Below are positions 9,370 through 18,384 of a stretch of DNA of 64,000 nucleotides, piece after piece (positions within the stretch are counted from its first letter, which is position 1; each line of letters starts with the position of its first letter). Source of the stretch: Pelosinus fermentans DSM 17108 (GTDB lineage Bacteria; Bacillota; Negativicutes; DSM-13327); assembly GCF_000271485.2 (NCBI RefSeq), contig NZ_AKVN02000001.1:2112001-2176000 (forward strand), written 5' to 3'. The notes under the pieces are model-generated. The model was not told the DNA's origin. It searched no databases and worked only from the letters and a program-made list of their open reading frames with translations. The translations under genes were made by a program, and so were the position numbers.

Positions 9370-10527
9370 ATGATCTATCTGGATAATGCTGCCACCTCTT
9401 GGCCTAAACCGGAAAGCGTATATCAAATGGTTGACAAGGTTATGCGGCAAATCGGAGCAAATCCTGGCCGTTCGGGGCATACCATGGCAATTGAAGCTGG
9501 CAGGCTGGTTCAAGAAACAAGAGAATTAGCGGCAGCATTGTTTGCGATTCCTCATCCGTCTCAGGTGGTATTTACCTTAAATGTTACTGATTCTCTTAAT
9601 CTGGCTTTAAAAGGATTGTTGCAGCCAGGTGATCATGTTATTACCAGTTCTATGGAACATAATGCTATGGCTCGCCCCTTAGAAGCGCTGCGTAAAAATG
9701 GAGTAACTGTTACCAAGGTGGCGACATCGCCTGTTAATGGAATTTCTCTCCGGGAGATTCAGAATGCTATTCAGGCAAATACCAAGTTAATTGCCATAAC
9801 TCATGCTTCTAATGTGACTGGTACGTTAAATCCCATTGGGGAAATTGGAAAAATTGCAAAAGAGTTTGGTGTTGCCTTTTTAGTGGACTGTGCTCAAACT
9901 GCAGGTGTTTTTCCAATCAATGTGCAGGAAATGGGAATTGACCTTTTGGCTTTTCCAGGTCATAAATCTTTATTAGGCTGTCAGGGTGTTGGCGGGCTAT
10001 ATGTCCATAAGGGGATTACGCTAAAAACCTTGCGTGAAGGCGGTACTGGCAGCCATTCCGAGTCTTTAGAACAACCGGATGAATTACCAGAACGATATGA
10101 GAGCGGCACACTTAATACTTCAGGAATTGCCGGACTTGGAGCCGGAATTCGATATATCATGGAAACCGGTATGGAAAAGATAAAGCAGCGGGAAGGAAAA
10201 TTGACAAATCTGTTAGTAGCAGGTTTGGCGAAAATACCGGGAGTGGTGCTTTATGGTCCGCCATTGGGACAGCAGCGAGCTGCTGTTGTGTCTTTTAATC
10301 TTGAGCAGATCAGTGCGAATGAGCTGTGTATGATTTTGGATAAATCCTTTCAAATTGCTGTCCGTCCAGGTCTGCATTGTGCCCCGGATGCTCATCGAGT
10401 ACTGGGAACCTTGCAGGGAGGCACAATCCGTATTAGTCCAGGCTATTTTACTACAGAAGAAGAAATAGAAACGTGTTTGCAGGCAATTACTGCGATTGGG
10501 AAAGAATTGGTGGAGGAAATGAAATGA
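9370..10527 (+). CDS. Cysteine desulfurase-like class V aminotransferase
   Basis: This 385-residue PLP enzyme is of the NifS/CsdA superfamily. The PLP lysine lies in FPGHKSLLG. The catalytic cysteine lies in RPGLHCAP near residue 335. The N-terminus MIYLDNAATSWPKP is typical of the cysteine-desulfurase-related subfamily of Firmicutes. It would mobilise sulfur from cysteine (or selenium from selenocysteine) as a persulfide. It overlaps the next gene by ATGA, so a joint role with the E1-type protein in sulfur transfer is likely. Leader L4 and a promoter precede it. Substrate and acceptor are not fixed by sequence. Confidence 0.85.
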   Translation: MIYLDNAATSWPKPESVYQMVDKVMRQIGANPGRSGHTMAIEAGRLVQETRELAAALFAIPHPSQVVFTLNVTDSLNLALKGLLQPGDHVITSSMEHNAMARPLEALRKNGVTVTKVATSPVNGISLREIQNAIQANTKLIAITHASNVTGTLNPIGEIGKIAKEFGVAFLVDCAQTAGVFPINVQEMGIDLLAFPGHKSLLGCQGVGGLYVHKGITLKTLREGGTGSHSESLEQPDELPERYESGTLNTSGIAGLGAGIRYIMETGMEKIKQREGKLTNLLVAGLAKIPGVVLYGPPLGQQRAAVVSFNLEQISANELCMILDKSFQIAVRPGLHCAPDAHRVLGTLQGGTIRISPGYFTTEEEIETCLQAITAIGKELVEEMK

Positions 10528-11546
10528 TACATGTACCAGAACGATACTCCAGGCAAGCTATTTTTCAAGGTATTGGTCCAGAAGGTCAGGAGAAGATTGG
10601 GCACAGTCGGGTGGCGATCATTGGTTTAGGAGCACTGGGAACTGTAGTTGCCAATAACTTGGTGAGAGCTGGGGTTGGATATATACGCTTAATTGACCGT
10701 GATTTTGTAGAGCTAAGCAATTTACAGCGGCAAACGATTTTTGATGAAGCGGATGTTCGTGAGCAACTACCTAAAGCCGTTGCAGCTGCTCAGCATTTGG
10801 AAAAGGTCAATTCAGAAATAACACTAGAGGCAATTGTCAGCGATGTGAATGCCGCAAATATTGAAACGCTGTTAACGGATATTGACCTTGTTATGGATGG
10901 CACCGATAATTTTGAGACTCGCTTCCTTTTAAATGATATCTGTTTAAAAAAGAATATTCCTTGGGTGCACGGGGCTGTATTGGGGAGTTATGGTCTTACT
11001 GCGAACATGATTCCAGGACAAACTCCATGTTATCGATGCTTCATGCCTGGAATACCAGAAACAGGGGCTAGCGGCACCTGCAGTTCAGTTGGAGTGCTGA
11101 ATATGATTACGGGTATCATTTCATCTTATGCATCTGCAGAAGCTTTAAAAATACTGGTTGGCAGTTCTGATATCAGAAAGTCAGCCCTTTTCATTGATGT
11201 TTGGAATAACTCTTTTCATAGCAAAGAGCTATCGAGGCAATCAGACTGTCCTGCCTGTGTTAAACATGAATATCATTATCTTACTAAAGAAAAAGGAACC
11301 TATACGACTTTGCTATGTGGACAAAAGGCGGTGCAGATTGTGCCAGGTCAGGTACGCAAGATGGATTTTACCGATCTTCTAAAGCGTTTGGCTCATGTAG
11401 GAGAAATTCAATCCAATCGTTTTCTTTTGCGTTTGAAAATTCATGAGATAGAAATAACTCTTTTTGCTGATGGACGGGCGATTATCAAAAATGTTGAAAA
11501 TGAAAATAAAGCCAAGGCCCTTTATACAGAGTATTTTGGATTGTGA
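10524..11546 (+). CDS. ThiF/MoeB/HesA-family adenylyltransferase (E1-like)
   Basis: I chose the ATG at 10524 (340 residues), which overlaps the preceding stop as ATGA; the longer upstream frame lacks a ribosome site. The Rossmann motif is GLGALG. Catalytic-type residues include DNFETR. Two zinc CxxC pairs (CYRC and CPAC) define the ThiF/MoeB family, which adenylates the C-terminal glycine of sulfur-carrier proteins. About 70 residues follow the second CxxC as an extra C-terminal domain that I do not recognise. HesA-type relatives often sit in nif clusters. No sulfur-carrier protein is visible nearby. Confidence 0.85.
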   Translation: MIHVPERYSRQAIFQGIGPEGQEKIGHSRVAIIGLGALGTVVANNLVRAGVGYIRLIDRDFVELSNLQRQTIFDEADVREQLPKAVAAAQHLEKVNSEITLEAIVSDVNAANIETLLTDIDLVMDGTDNFETRFLLNDICLKKNIPWVHGAVLGSYGLTANMIPGQTPCYRCFMPGIPETGASGTCSSVGVLNMITGIISSYASAEALKILVGSSDIRKSALFIDVWNNSFHSKELSRQSDCPACVKHEYHYLTKEKGTYTTLLCGQKAVQIVPGQVRKMDFTDLLKRLAHVGEIQSNRFLLRLKIHEIEITLFADGRAIIKNVENENKAKALYTEYFGL

Positions 11547-11611
11547 TCAATATGCAATGCATTACACGTTGTATATTGCTTGCTATAAGGAAATCAATTA
11601 AGTGAAAATGA

Positions 11612-11640
11612 TTGACAAAAATAGTTAAAAATGATATGTA
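11612..11640 (+). promoter_or_regulatory. Promoter candidate for the phosphoesterase gene
   Basis: TTGACA (11612-11617) is followed by a 17-bp spacer and TATGTA (11635-11640). Confidence 0.45.
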
Positions 11641-11803
11641 TGCTATAAGACTGATTAGAAAACTAAAGGTCAAAATAAATTTGGTTACGGCCAAGTTTGC
11701 TTTGATCTTTTTTTATGGAAATCATTATAATATAAAAGTAGCATCAGGAGAGCATTCTACATTGGAGCACTATCAACATGTTCATTTGAAAGGGGGCAGT
11801 TCT

Positions 11804-13075
11804 GTGCTGAAGAAAATCTTTTTACGTAGCTTATGGATCATGACATTAGTGATTGTCATTATGATTGTTCCGAGTGTACGTTTTCTTTTCTCAGCGGCGT
11901 CCTTGGGAAGTGCCGTTCCAGATCATATCACCTTAACGTGGAGGGATGATCCATAGACAACCCAGGCCATAACATGGCGAATGGATAAAGATGCTAAAGA
12001 TGGGTTTATTGAATATGGGGAAAGGTTTACGGAGGGACCTCTTCCCTATGATACTAGAACCGTTACTTCAATTGTAGAGGAATTATCAACTAATGCGGGA
12101 GATATGAGTATTCATTCAGTGAATCTCACTGGACTAAAACCTGGAACCTGTTATTATTATCGGGTAGGATATGGGAACATATGGACTGATTGGTACGAAT
12201 TCACAACTGCACCTAAGAGTTCTTCTGCCTTTACATTTTTCATTTTTGGTGATTCTCAAAGTGTTGATTACAGCACTTGGGGTGCCACTTTGCATCAGGC
12301 CTTTCAAAACAATTCAAAAGCTGCATTTTTTATTAATACGGGAAATTTAGTGGCTGTTGGACAAGATTTCATGCAATGGAACGCTTGGCTGGAAGCCGCT
12401 AAAGGAGTTATTGATACCATTCCGGCTATGACAGTATTAGGAAAGCATGAAACCTATACAAAAGATAAAAAAATATCTCAGCCGATATTATACCAAACTC
12501 TTTTTAAACTGCCATCTAATGGTCCAGAACATTTGAAAGGAAAGGAGTATTCATTTGATTATGGTGATGTACATTTTGTGATGCTTGATAGCCAAATGAA
12601 TGAAGAATGCTGTTCCTTTTCAGATGTATTGAGGGAAGAAAAAGCATGGTTAGAAAGAGATCTGCAAAATACGAATAAAAAATGGAAAGTGGCAGTTTTT
12701 CACCAGCCGATTTATAGCAATCAAGCAAATGCTATCGACGATGATAGTAAGAACGCCTTTGTGCCGATTTTCGATACATATCATGTTGATATTGCTTTCT
12801 CGGGATACGAACAGGTATATGCTCGGACCTATCCTTTGTATAATAATGAGAAGGTGGATGGTGCCAGCCAAGGGACAATTTATGTTACTGCCGGGAAAAG
12901 TGGTACAAAAGCATATCAGAGTTCAAAGGCTAAGCCATGGGATGAAGCTTATAATCCCTTAGATGAACCGACCTATCTTACAGTAGAAGTAAAACATTCG
13001 AGTATGGAGGTAAAGGTGTTCACCGGGCAAGGTTCTGTAATAGATGATTGGAAAATTGAGAAATTATCGGAATAA
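11804..13075 (+). pseudogene. Secreted purple-acid-phosphatase-like metallophosphoesterase, disrupted
   Basis: A GTG start after AGGGGG opens a signal or anchor segment. A fibronectin-like N-domain (HITLTWRDDP, then TTQAITWRMD) and a metallophosphoesterase domain follow. A TAG at 11954-11956 interrupts the N-domain in frame. The metal-site motifs are also degraded. GD(L/N) is TGNLV, GNHE is GKHE, and GHxH is GYEQ. The first GDSQ and the histidine of VFHQP remain. With ligands lost as well as the stop, the gene is probably decaying. A translated remnant could start at the downstream ATG near 11981. Confidence 0.8.
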
Positions 13076-13154
13076 AAGACATACATGCTAGGAAGGGATA
13101 GGATTGGTTCCAGAAATACTGAGAAAGCAGTATTGAAAGACAAGACTGCTTAAA

Positions 13155-13183
13155 TTGACTTTTATAATAATCAATGATATGAT
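13155..13183 (+). promoter_or_regulatory. Promoter of nifDK-like copy 3
   Basis: TTGACT (13155-13160) is followed by a 17-bp spacer and TATGAT (13178-13183). Confidence 0.65.
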
Positions 13184-13212
13184 TTATTTAAATTTTATAA
13201 GTGGCGTTGTGT

Positions 13213-13280
13213 AAGCTGACTGTATGAAACAACAGAGGCTTCGAGCAAAATGTGTATTTTGCTCGAAGCCTCTTTATTTT
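13213..13280 (+). promoter_or_regulatory. Leader element L5 ahead of nifDK-like copy 3
   Basis: Outer stem AAGC/GCTT (13213-13216 with 13238-13241). Internal loop UGA facing AG. Inner stem CTGT/ACAG, a covariant form, around an 8-nt loop. The right strand is the left arm of an 18-bp terminator stem followed by a T-rich tract. Confidence 0.8.
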
Positions 13281-13302
13281 CTGATTAACTAGGAGGTTCG
13301 GT

Positions 13303-14784
13303 ATGAGTGTCATTAATCTTAAAGCATCAGAGGTTCAAACCCGAGAAGCACGTCTGGGGTCTATTACGGGATTTGCAGGAACTGCAGGTGAACTGGTTGG
13401 GTGCGCGCGCGCAGGTACGTTGAAAGAAAGTGAAAGAAGTTTTAGCCAATGTATGGGATGCAGCTCAGGCAATGCGTTTTGTCAATTTTCCATGATTCAG
13501 GACGCTATTGTTGTCAACCACGCTCCAGTCGGTTGTGCTGGAGATTTCTTTACTTTTAATTTTGTATATCGGGTGGGTCAAATGGAAAGAGATCTTTCAC
13601 CGGTAATAGGAAGATACTTCAGTACAAATATTGAAGAGCAAGATACTATTTTTGGTGCAACTCAGAAGCTTGCTGATACGATTCGTAAAGCCTATGAAAG
13701 AGTCAGGCCAAATGCGATTTTCATTACAACTTCTTGTGCATCTGGAATTATTGGAGATGATGTGGAAGGTGTTGCAAATGACTTATCAGAAGAATTGGGG
13801 ATCCCTGTAATCGCCTGTTTTTGCGAGGGTTTTAAATCAAAGATTTGGACTACAGGGTTTGATGCGGCATATCATTCCATTGTTAGAAAGCTTGTAAAGC
13901 CGCCAGAGAAAAAATCAAATAAGGTTAATGTTATAAATTTTTGGGGAAGTAAAATATTTGACGAACTCTTAAATCCACTAGGGTATGAAGTAGACTATAT
14001 TGTTCCATTTTCAACAGTAGCCCAGTTGGAACATATTTCAGAAGCGGCAGCTACCATTCAAATTTGTTCCACCCTTGGGACTTATATTGGCGCTGCTTTA
14101 GAACAGGTTTATGGTGTGCCTGAGATCAAATCGCCGCCTGCTTATGGTATAGCGGGTACGGATCGCTGGATGAGAGAAATCGGCAGAGTTCTTGACAGCC
14201 AAGGGGAGATTGAAGAGGTGATTGCTAAGGAGCATGAACGCGTATTGCCGAAGCTTGAGGAATATCGTAATAAACTTCAGGGTAAAACAGCCTATCTAAC
14301 GGCTGGTGCTGCCCACGGGCATGCTTTAATTGCACTTTTGCAGGAATTGGGAATGACCGTGCAGGGGGCGGCAATTTTTCACCATGATCCTATTTATGAT
14401 AATGGTGATGTGGTCTCAGATGCATTGGCTCATGCTGTCAATACCTATGGTGATGTTCCCAATTATAACGTTTGTAACAAACAAGCTTATGAATTAGTTA
14501 ATATTTTAAATAAAGTAAGACCTGATATCATGATTGCCAGACATGGCGGTATGACGATGTGGGGAGCAAAATTGGGGATTCCTACCCTTTTAATTGGCGA
14601 TGAACAACTCAGCTTTGGCTATCAAGGGGTTCTAAACTATGCCGAAAGAATTTTAGAATCTCTTGATAACAAAGAGTTTGTCATTAACCTTGCTAAACAC
14701 AGTACGATGCCTTACACCAAATGGTGGTTGGAGCAAGATCCATTTTCTTTTCTTAGGAGTGACTTAGATGTTAAAATTTATTGA
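13303..14784 (+). CDS. Nitrogenase component 1-like alpha subunit (NifD-like, copy 3)
   Basis: This 493-residue third alpha paralogue starts MSVINLKASEVQTREARLGS. Candidate P-cluster cysteines are in MGCSSG or the preceding cysteine, APVGC (about 78) and TSCASGIIGDD. Cysteine in QICSTLG matches the cofactor-cysteine position. ARHGG and DEQLSFGYQG occupy the region of the NifD histidine. It is clearly different from copies 1 and 2, implying a different substrate or an old duplication. It overlaps the beta gene by 17 bases. A strong AGGAGG ribosome site precedes the ATG. Confidence 0.87.
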   Translation: MSVINLKASEVQTREARLGSITGFAGTAGELVGCARAGTLKESERSFSQCMGCSSGNAFCQFSMIQDAIVVNHAPVGCAGDFFTFNFVYRVGQMERDLSPVIGRYFSTNIEEQDTIFGATQKLADTIRKAYERVRPNAIFITTSCASGIIGDDVEGVANDLSEELGIPVIACFCEGFKSKIWTTGFDAAYHSIVRKLVKPPEKKSNKVNVINFWGSKIFDELLNPLGYEVDYIVPFSTVAQLEHISEAAATIQICSTLGTYIGAALEQVYGVPEIKSPPAYGIAGTDRWMREIGRVLDSQGEIEEVIAKEHERVLPKLEEYRNKLQGKTAYLTAGAAHGHALIALLQELGMTVQGAAIFHHDPIYDNGDVVSDALAHAVNTYGDVPNYNVCNKQAYELVNILNKVRPDIMIARHGGMTMWGAKLGIPTLLIGDEQLSFGYQGVLNYAERILESLDNKEFVINLAKHSTMPYTKWWLEQDPFSFLRSDLDVKIY

Positions 14785-16084
14785 ACAACCGCGCTATTCT
14801 TGTGCTTTAGGCGCACAGCAATCTGTGATTGCCATAAAAAGAGCGGTTCCTATTTTGCATTCCGGACCTGGCTGCGGTGATAAAATCAACAGACTTCTTG
14901 GGCAAGGTGAGGGATACGCAGGTGGAAATACTGTACCTTGTACAAATGCAAGTGAATCTGAAATTGTTTTTGGCGGCGAACAAAAATTAGGTAATGTGAT
15001 TGAGGGTGCTTTTAAAGTAATCGATGCAGATCTTTATGTTGTATTGACTGGCTGCACCTCTGATATTATCGGGGATGATATCGGGCAGGTGACAAGCGCT
15101 TACCAAGAACAGGATAGACCAATTGTATATGTTGAAACAGGTGGCTTTAAGAGCAATAATTATGTGAGCCATGAGACCGTGGTTAAAGCTATTATTGATC
15201 AATATGTAGATAAATTTAAAAAAGGAACGGACAAAATCAAAGGGCTGGTGAATGTATTTGCTACGGTTCCTTATCAAGATCCTTTCTGGAATGGGAATCT
15301 AGAGGAAATTAAGAGAATTTTGGAAGGGATAGGTCTTGGGGTTAATATTCTTTTTGGTGCAGAATCTGGTGGCATCAACGAATGGCAAAGTATTCCCCAA
15401 GCTGAATATAATGTTGTTATTAGCGCCTGGGCAGGCCTGGGAATTGCTCAGTACTTAGAGGGAAAATATGGGACTCCTTATATTCATTTCCCCTATTTAC
15501 CCATTGGTGGTGAGGAAACAACGAAATTCTTGCGACAGGTTGCTGAGGTTACTGGTATTGATAGAAGTTATGCAGAAGCCTTTATTAAAAAAGAAGAAGA
15601 AAAGTTTTATATGCATATTGAACGTATGGCTGATTTTATATTGGAATTCAGGTATGGGCTTCCACGAAGATTTTATACAATTTTAGATGCTTCCTATGGG
15701 GTTGGTCTTTCAAAATACTTATTAAATGAACTTGGTATTCTTCCAGCCAAACAATTTATTATTGATGATACGCCAGAAGAATTTCAGGAAGCCATTCAGG
15801 AGCAATTTAATAAGATTTCTTCTCTACGCTCTGCCAAAGTCAGTTTCAATGTTGACGCTGGTGCTATTCAAGAGGAAATTAGAAAGGATGATCATAAACA
15901 TCGAGCCTTGATTGTGGGAAGTGCCTGGGAAAGGGATTTGGCTACAGAAATTGGTGGTGACCTTCTAATCCTAAGTGTACCTGTTGCTTATCGACTTGTT
16001 TTAAATTGCGGTTATGCCGGTTATAATGGCGGACTGCGGGTAATTGAAGATATTTATGGAAAAGTCCTGGATACATACCGTTAG
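14768..16084 (+). CDS. Nitrogenase component 1-like beta subunit (NifK-like, copy 3)
   Basis: This 438-residue beta subunit begins inside the 3' end of its alpha partner, indicating translational coupling. The three P-cluster cysteine contexts (YSCALGAQ, GPGCGDKI, LTGCTSDIIGDD) and PCTNAS are all present. It is full-length against copy 2. Copies 1-3 share the same domain plan but differ through the C-terminal half, where substrate access would be shaped. A leader element (L6) follows directly, linking it to the trmO/NifX-like genes. Confidence 0.87.
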   Translation: MLKFIEQPRYSCALGAQQSVIAIKRAVPILHSGPGCGDKINRLLGQGEGYAGGNTVPCTNASESEIVFGGEQKLGNVIEGAFKVIDADLYVVLTGCTSDIIGDDIGQVTSAYQEQDRPIVYVETGGFKSNNYVSHETVVKAIIDQYVDKFKKGTDKIKGLVNVFATVPYQDPFWNGNLEEIKRILEGIGLGVNILFGAESGGINEWQSIPQAEYNVVISAWAGLGIAQYLEGKYGTPYIHFPYLPIGGEETTKFLRQVAEVTGIDRSYAEAFIKKEEEKFYMHIERMADFILEFRYGLPRRFYTILDASYGVGLSKYLLNELGILPAKQFIIDDTPEEFQEAIQEQFNKISSLRSAKVSFNVDAGAIQEEIRKDDHKHRALIVGSAWERDLATEIGGDLLILSVPVAYRLVLNCGYAGYNGGLRVIEDIYGKVLDTYR

Positions 16085-16113
16085 GAATTGATATCATAAG
16101 TACATAGCTTTAG

Positions 16114-16178
16114 AAGCAACTGACTAGGTGATGAACTAGAGGCTGTATTTCCCAGGTAATTTGGAATGCAGTCTTTTT
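16114..16178 (+). promoter_or_regulatory. Leader element L6, internal attenuator before trmO
   Basis: GCAAC-UGA-CTAG, an 8-nt loop, CTAG-AG-GCTGT. The sequence is very close to L1. The terminator arm CTGTATTTCC pairs with GGAATGCAG, then T5. No convincing promoter separates it from nifK-like copy 3, so it probably acts on read-through transcription. Confidence 0.7.
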
Positions 16179-16217
16179 GTTATGATGTATATATAAATAG
16201 TAAAAGAGGTAGGAAAC

Positions 16218-16697
16218 ATGATTACGTATCGAGAGATTGGCATTGTTCAGTCGCCTTTTAAAGAACCAAAAGGAACGCCCATTCAGTCACCAGCAGCACA
16301 AGATATTGATGGTGTGATCAGCATATATCCAGAATATGTGGAAGGATTGAAAGATATTGAAGGATTTTCTCATATTATTTTGTTATATCATTTTCATTTA
16401 GTGAAAGAGTCTTCCTTGCTGGTAAAACCATTTCTAGATACTAATTTACATGGTGTTTTTGCTACCCGATCGCCAAGCAGACCCAATCCGATTGGGTTTT
16501 CCATAGTGCGTCTTCTCAAAGTGGCAGAAAATAAACTCTATATTCGGGATGTAGATATTGTAGATGGAACGCCCCTTTTAGATATCAAACCCTACGTAGC
16601 GGAATTTGATGTAAGGAAACCAGAGCGGACTGGGTGGTTTGAGAAAAATTTACATAAGTTATCAACAACAAAAGACGATGGTCGTTTTGTTGAATAA
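16218..16697 (+). CDS. TrmO (TsaA/YaeB family) tRNA methyltransferase
   Basis: This 159-residue protein has the TsaA/TrmO signature GVFATRSPSRPNPIG and the N-terminus EIGIVQSPF. TrmO uses S-adenosylmethionine to methylate t6A37 of certain tRNAs. Members of this family are often encoded in molybdenum or nitrogenase gene neighbourhoods, where their role is uncertain. It lies between leader L6 and the NifX-like gene. A good AGAGGTAGG ribosome site precedes the ATG. Confidence 0.85.
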   Translation: MITYREIGIVQSPFKEPKGTPIQSPAAQDIDGVISIYPEYVEGLKDIEGFSHIILLYHFHLVKESSLLVKPFLDTNLHGVFATRSPSRPNPIGFSIVRLLKVAENKLYIRDVDIVDGTPLLDIKPYVAEFDVRKPERTGWFEKNLHKLSTTKDDGRFVE

Positions 16698-16764
16698 ATG
16701 TCATGCGCCAAGGGTTTACTTTGGCTGCATTTTAATAAACAGAATAAATAAGAGGAGTGGTATT

Positions 16765-17178
16765 ATGTCTAAGGTTGCTGTTGCCAGTACGGATGGAATC
16801 TCTATTAATGAACATTTTGGCAGGTCGAAAGAATTTTTGATTTATGAAGTGGATGAAAAAGGAGAATATACATTCCTTGAGAGTCGTGACAATATCTCGC
16901 CTAACTCTCAGAATGTGCATGCCCATATTGCTAGTACGACAGCCGATTTGCTTACTGATGTGGAAGTAGTGCTGGCAAAGCAAATCGGGCCCGGAGCAGA
17001 GCAAGAGTTGAGAAATAAGGGAATTCTTGCTCTGTCAGTTAATAGTTCCATTGAAAAAGCATTGCAAGCTTATGGAAAACGAGGGAAATTTATAAAAAAT
17101 AGTATTAAGCGGTCCGCTGGTTGTCAATCATCTTGTGGCACTGGTTCTTGCGGGGGATCTTCTCAGGGATGCAAATAG
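16765..17178 (+). CDS. NifX/NafY-type iron-molybdenum-cofactor-binding protein with Cys-rich tail
   Basis: The start is the ATG at 16765 after AGAGGAG (138 residues); the longer open frame upstream has no support. The domain is the dinitrogenase cofactor-biosynthesis fold, with EHFGRSKEFLIYEV typical of NifX, NafY and the NifB C-terminus. These proteins hold or escort NifB-co or FeMo-co. The last 25 residues hold five cysteines (CQSSCG, GSCGG, GCK) in a Gly/Ser-rich tail, which suggests extra metal binding. It fits a cofactor carrier for the NifDK-like proteins here. Confidence 0.85.
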   Translation: MSKVAVASTDGISINEHFGRSKEFLIYEVDEKGEYTFLESRDNISPNSQNVHAHIASTTADLLTDVEVVLAKQIGPGAEQELRNKGILALSVNSSIEKALQAYGKRGKFIKNSIKRSAGCQSSCGTGSCGGSSQGCK

Positions 17179-17202
17179 CTCTTTGATGCAAAAAAAAATA
17201 AT

Positions 17203-17266
17203 GATAGGGATCAGTGTGCAGACTGAAGGCTAGGGCGGAGGTATAATCTGCACTGGCCTTTTCTTT
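17203..17266 (+). promoter_or_regulatory. Leader element L7 before the UroD/MtaA-family gene
   Basis: TAG, GGA, TCAG, an 8-nt loop, CTGA, AG, GCTA. The internal loop is GGA facing AG and the outer stem is TAG/CTA with one extra base. The terminator arm AAGGC...GGCCTT is followed by a T-rich tract. No clear promoter is seen. Confidence 0.6.
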
Positions 17267-17337
17267 TTTACAAGTTGATAAACAATGAATGAGAATGGTG
17301 CAGAATTAAAAAGTCGGGAAAGAAGAGAGGGATTTTG

Positions 17338-18384
17338 ATGAATAACAAGGAAATCATTTTAAATTCAATAGTCGGTAAGGGGCGGGGAAGCGGAACGCGG
17401 CTGCCAGTGTCTTTGTTATCCGGAGGGACTTGGACCTTTAAACAAAAAGATTTTTCTTTATTAGATGTTCTCAAGCAGCCTCAAATTGCTTCTGAGAGTA
17501 TTGTTGAAATGAGCCAGATTATACAATCCGATATTGTTTGGCCAGGTTCTGGCTATCACAACTTATTAGTCCATGTATTCGGAGGTGAAGTGAAGTTTCG
17601 CCATTTTGGAAATATTGATGTGCTGCGGCCCTTATTCCACAGGATTGCTGATTTAGATCAACTTCATCTCGAACAGTTGGATCAGCACGAATGGATTGCT
17701 AATCTTCGCTGGATCATTGGAGATGTGGCTGACAAGAGCGGAGAACAATATTTGGTCGGGACATCAAGCTGGGGACCTTTTACACTGGCGGGACAATTTT
17801 ATGGTGTGGAGAAGCTGATGACAGGTGTATATAAAGATAAACAAGGCATACATGCCTTAATGGACTTAATGACAGAAATCTGTTTTCGCTATCTGGCTCC
17901 AGCTATTGATAAAGGTGCAGCCATATTGTCGATTGCTGAACCTACGGCATCAGGAGATTTGATATCATTAAGGCATTTTGAAGAATTTATTGCGCCTTAT
18001 TTGGCAAAAGTAATTCGTAAGTTAAAAGAACATAAGGCTTTAATTGCGCTGCACATATGCGGCAATATTAAAGATCGTATTCACCTGGCTCCAGAATTAG
18101 GTGTGGATTTATTATCAGTAGATTATAAAGTTGATTTGCCCTTGGCTCAGAAAGCATTAAATGGGAAAATAGCATTAGCCGGCAATGTAAATCCTGTCAT
18201 ATTAAAAGATAAGTCACCGGAGGAGGTTGAAATAGCTGTAATAGAGTCGTTGCAGCACGTAAATACTGATCGTTTTGTAGTAATGCCTGGATGCGATATT
18301 CCACCTGGTGTTCCCTTAGCAAATGTGCAGGCATTTATTGCTGCTGGATCGAAATATAAAAGGATGATGAAGACATGTCAATGA
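17338..18384 (+). CDS. Uroporphyrinogen-decarboxylase-family methyltransferase (MtaA/CmuA-like)
   Basis: This protein of about 348 residues is in the UroD/MtaA/CmuA superfamily. The segment LHICGN supplies an H-x-C pair and PGCDIPP a later cysteine. Together these form the H-x-C...C zinc site of corrinoid:thiol methyltransferases (MT2 enzymes), which true uroporphyrinogen decarboxylases lack. It probably moves a methyl group from a corrinoid protein to a thiol or the reverse. The acceptor is unknown. No corrinoid protein is encoded beside it. The ATG at 17338 has a GAGAGGG ribosome site. It overlaps the radical SAM gene by 10 bases. Confidence 0.75.
   Translation: MNNKEIILNSIVGKGRGSGTRLPVSLLSGGTWTFKQKDFSLLDVLKQPQIASESIVEMSQIIQSDIVWPGSGYHNLLVHVFGGEVKFRHFGNIDVLRPLFHRIADLDQLHLEQLDQHEWIANLRWIIGDVADKSGEQYLVGTSSWGPFTLAGQFYGVEKLMTGVYKDKQGIHALMDLMTEICFRYLAPAIDKGAAILSIAEPTASGDLISLRHFEEFIAPYLAKVIRKLKEHKALIALHICGNIKDRIHLAPELGVDLLSVDYKVDLPLAQKALNGKIALAGNVNPVILKDKSPEEVEIAVIESLQHVNTDRFVVMPGCDIPPGVPLANVQAFIAAGSKYKRMMKTCQ

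Noticed and set aside
11954-11956. Pyrrolysine read-through of the TAG codon in the phosphoesterase
   Set aside because: The gene is not a methylamine methyltransferase and no pylS/pylT is visible. The metal ligands are degraded as well, so simple decay or a read error is more likely.
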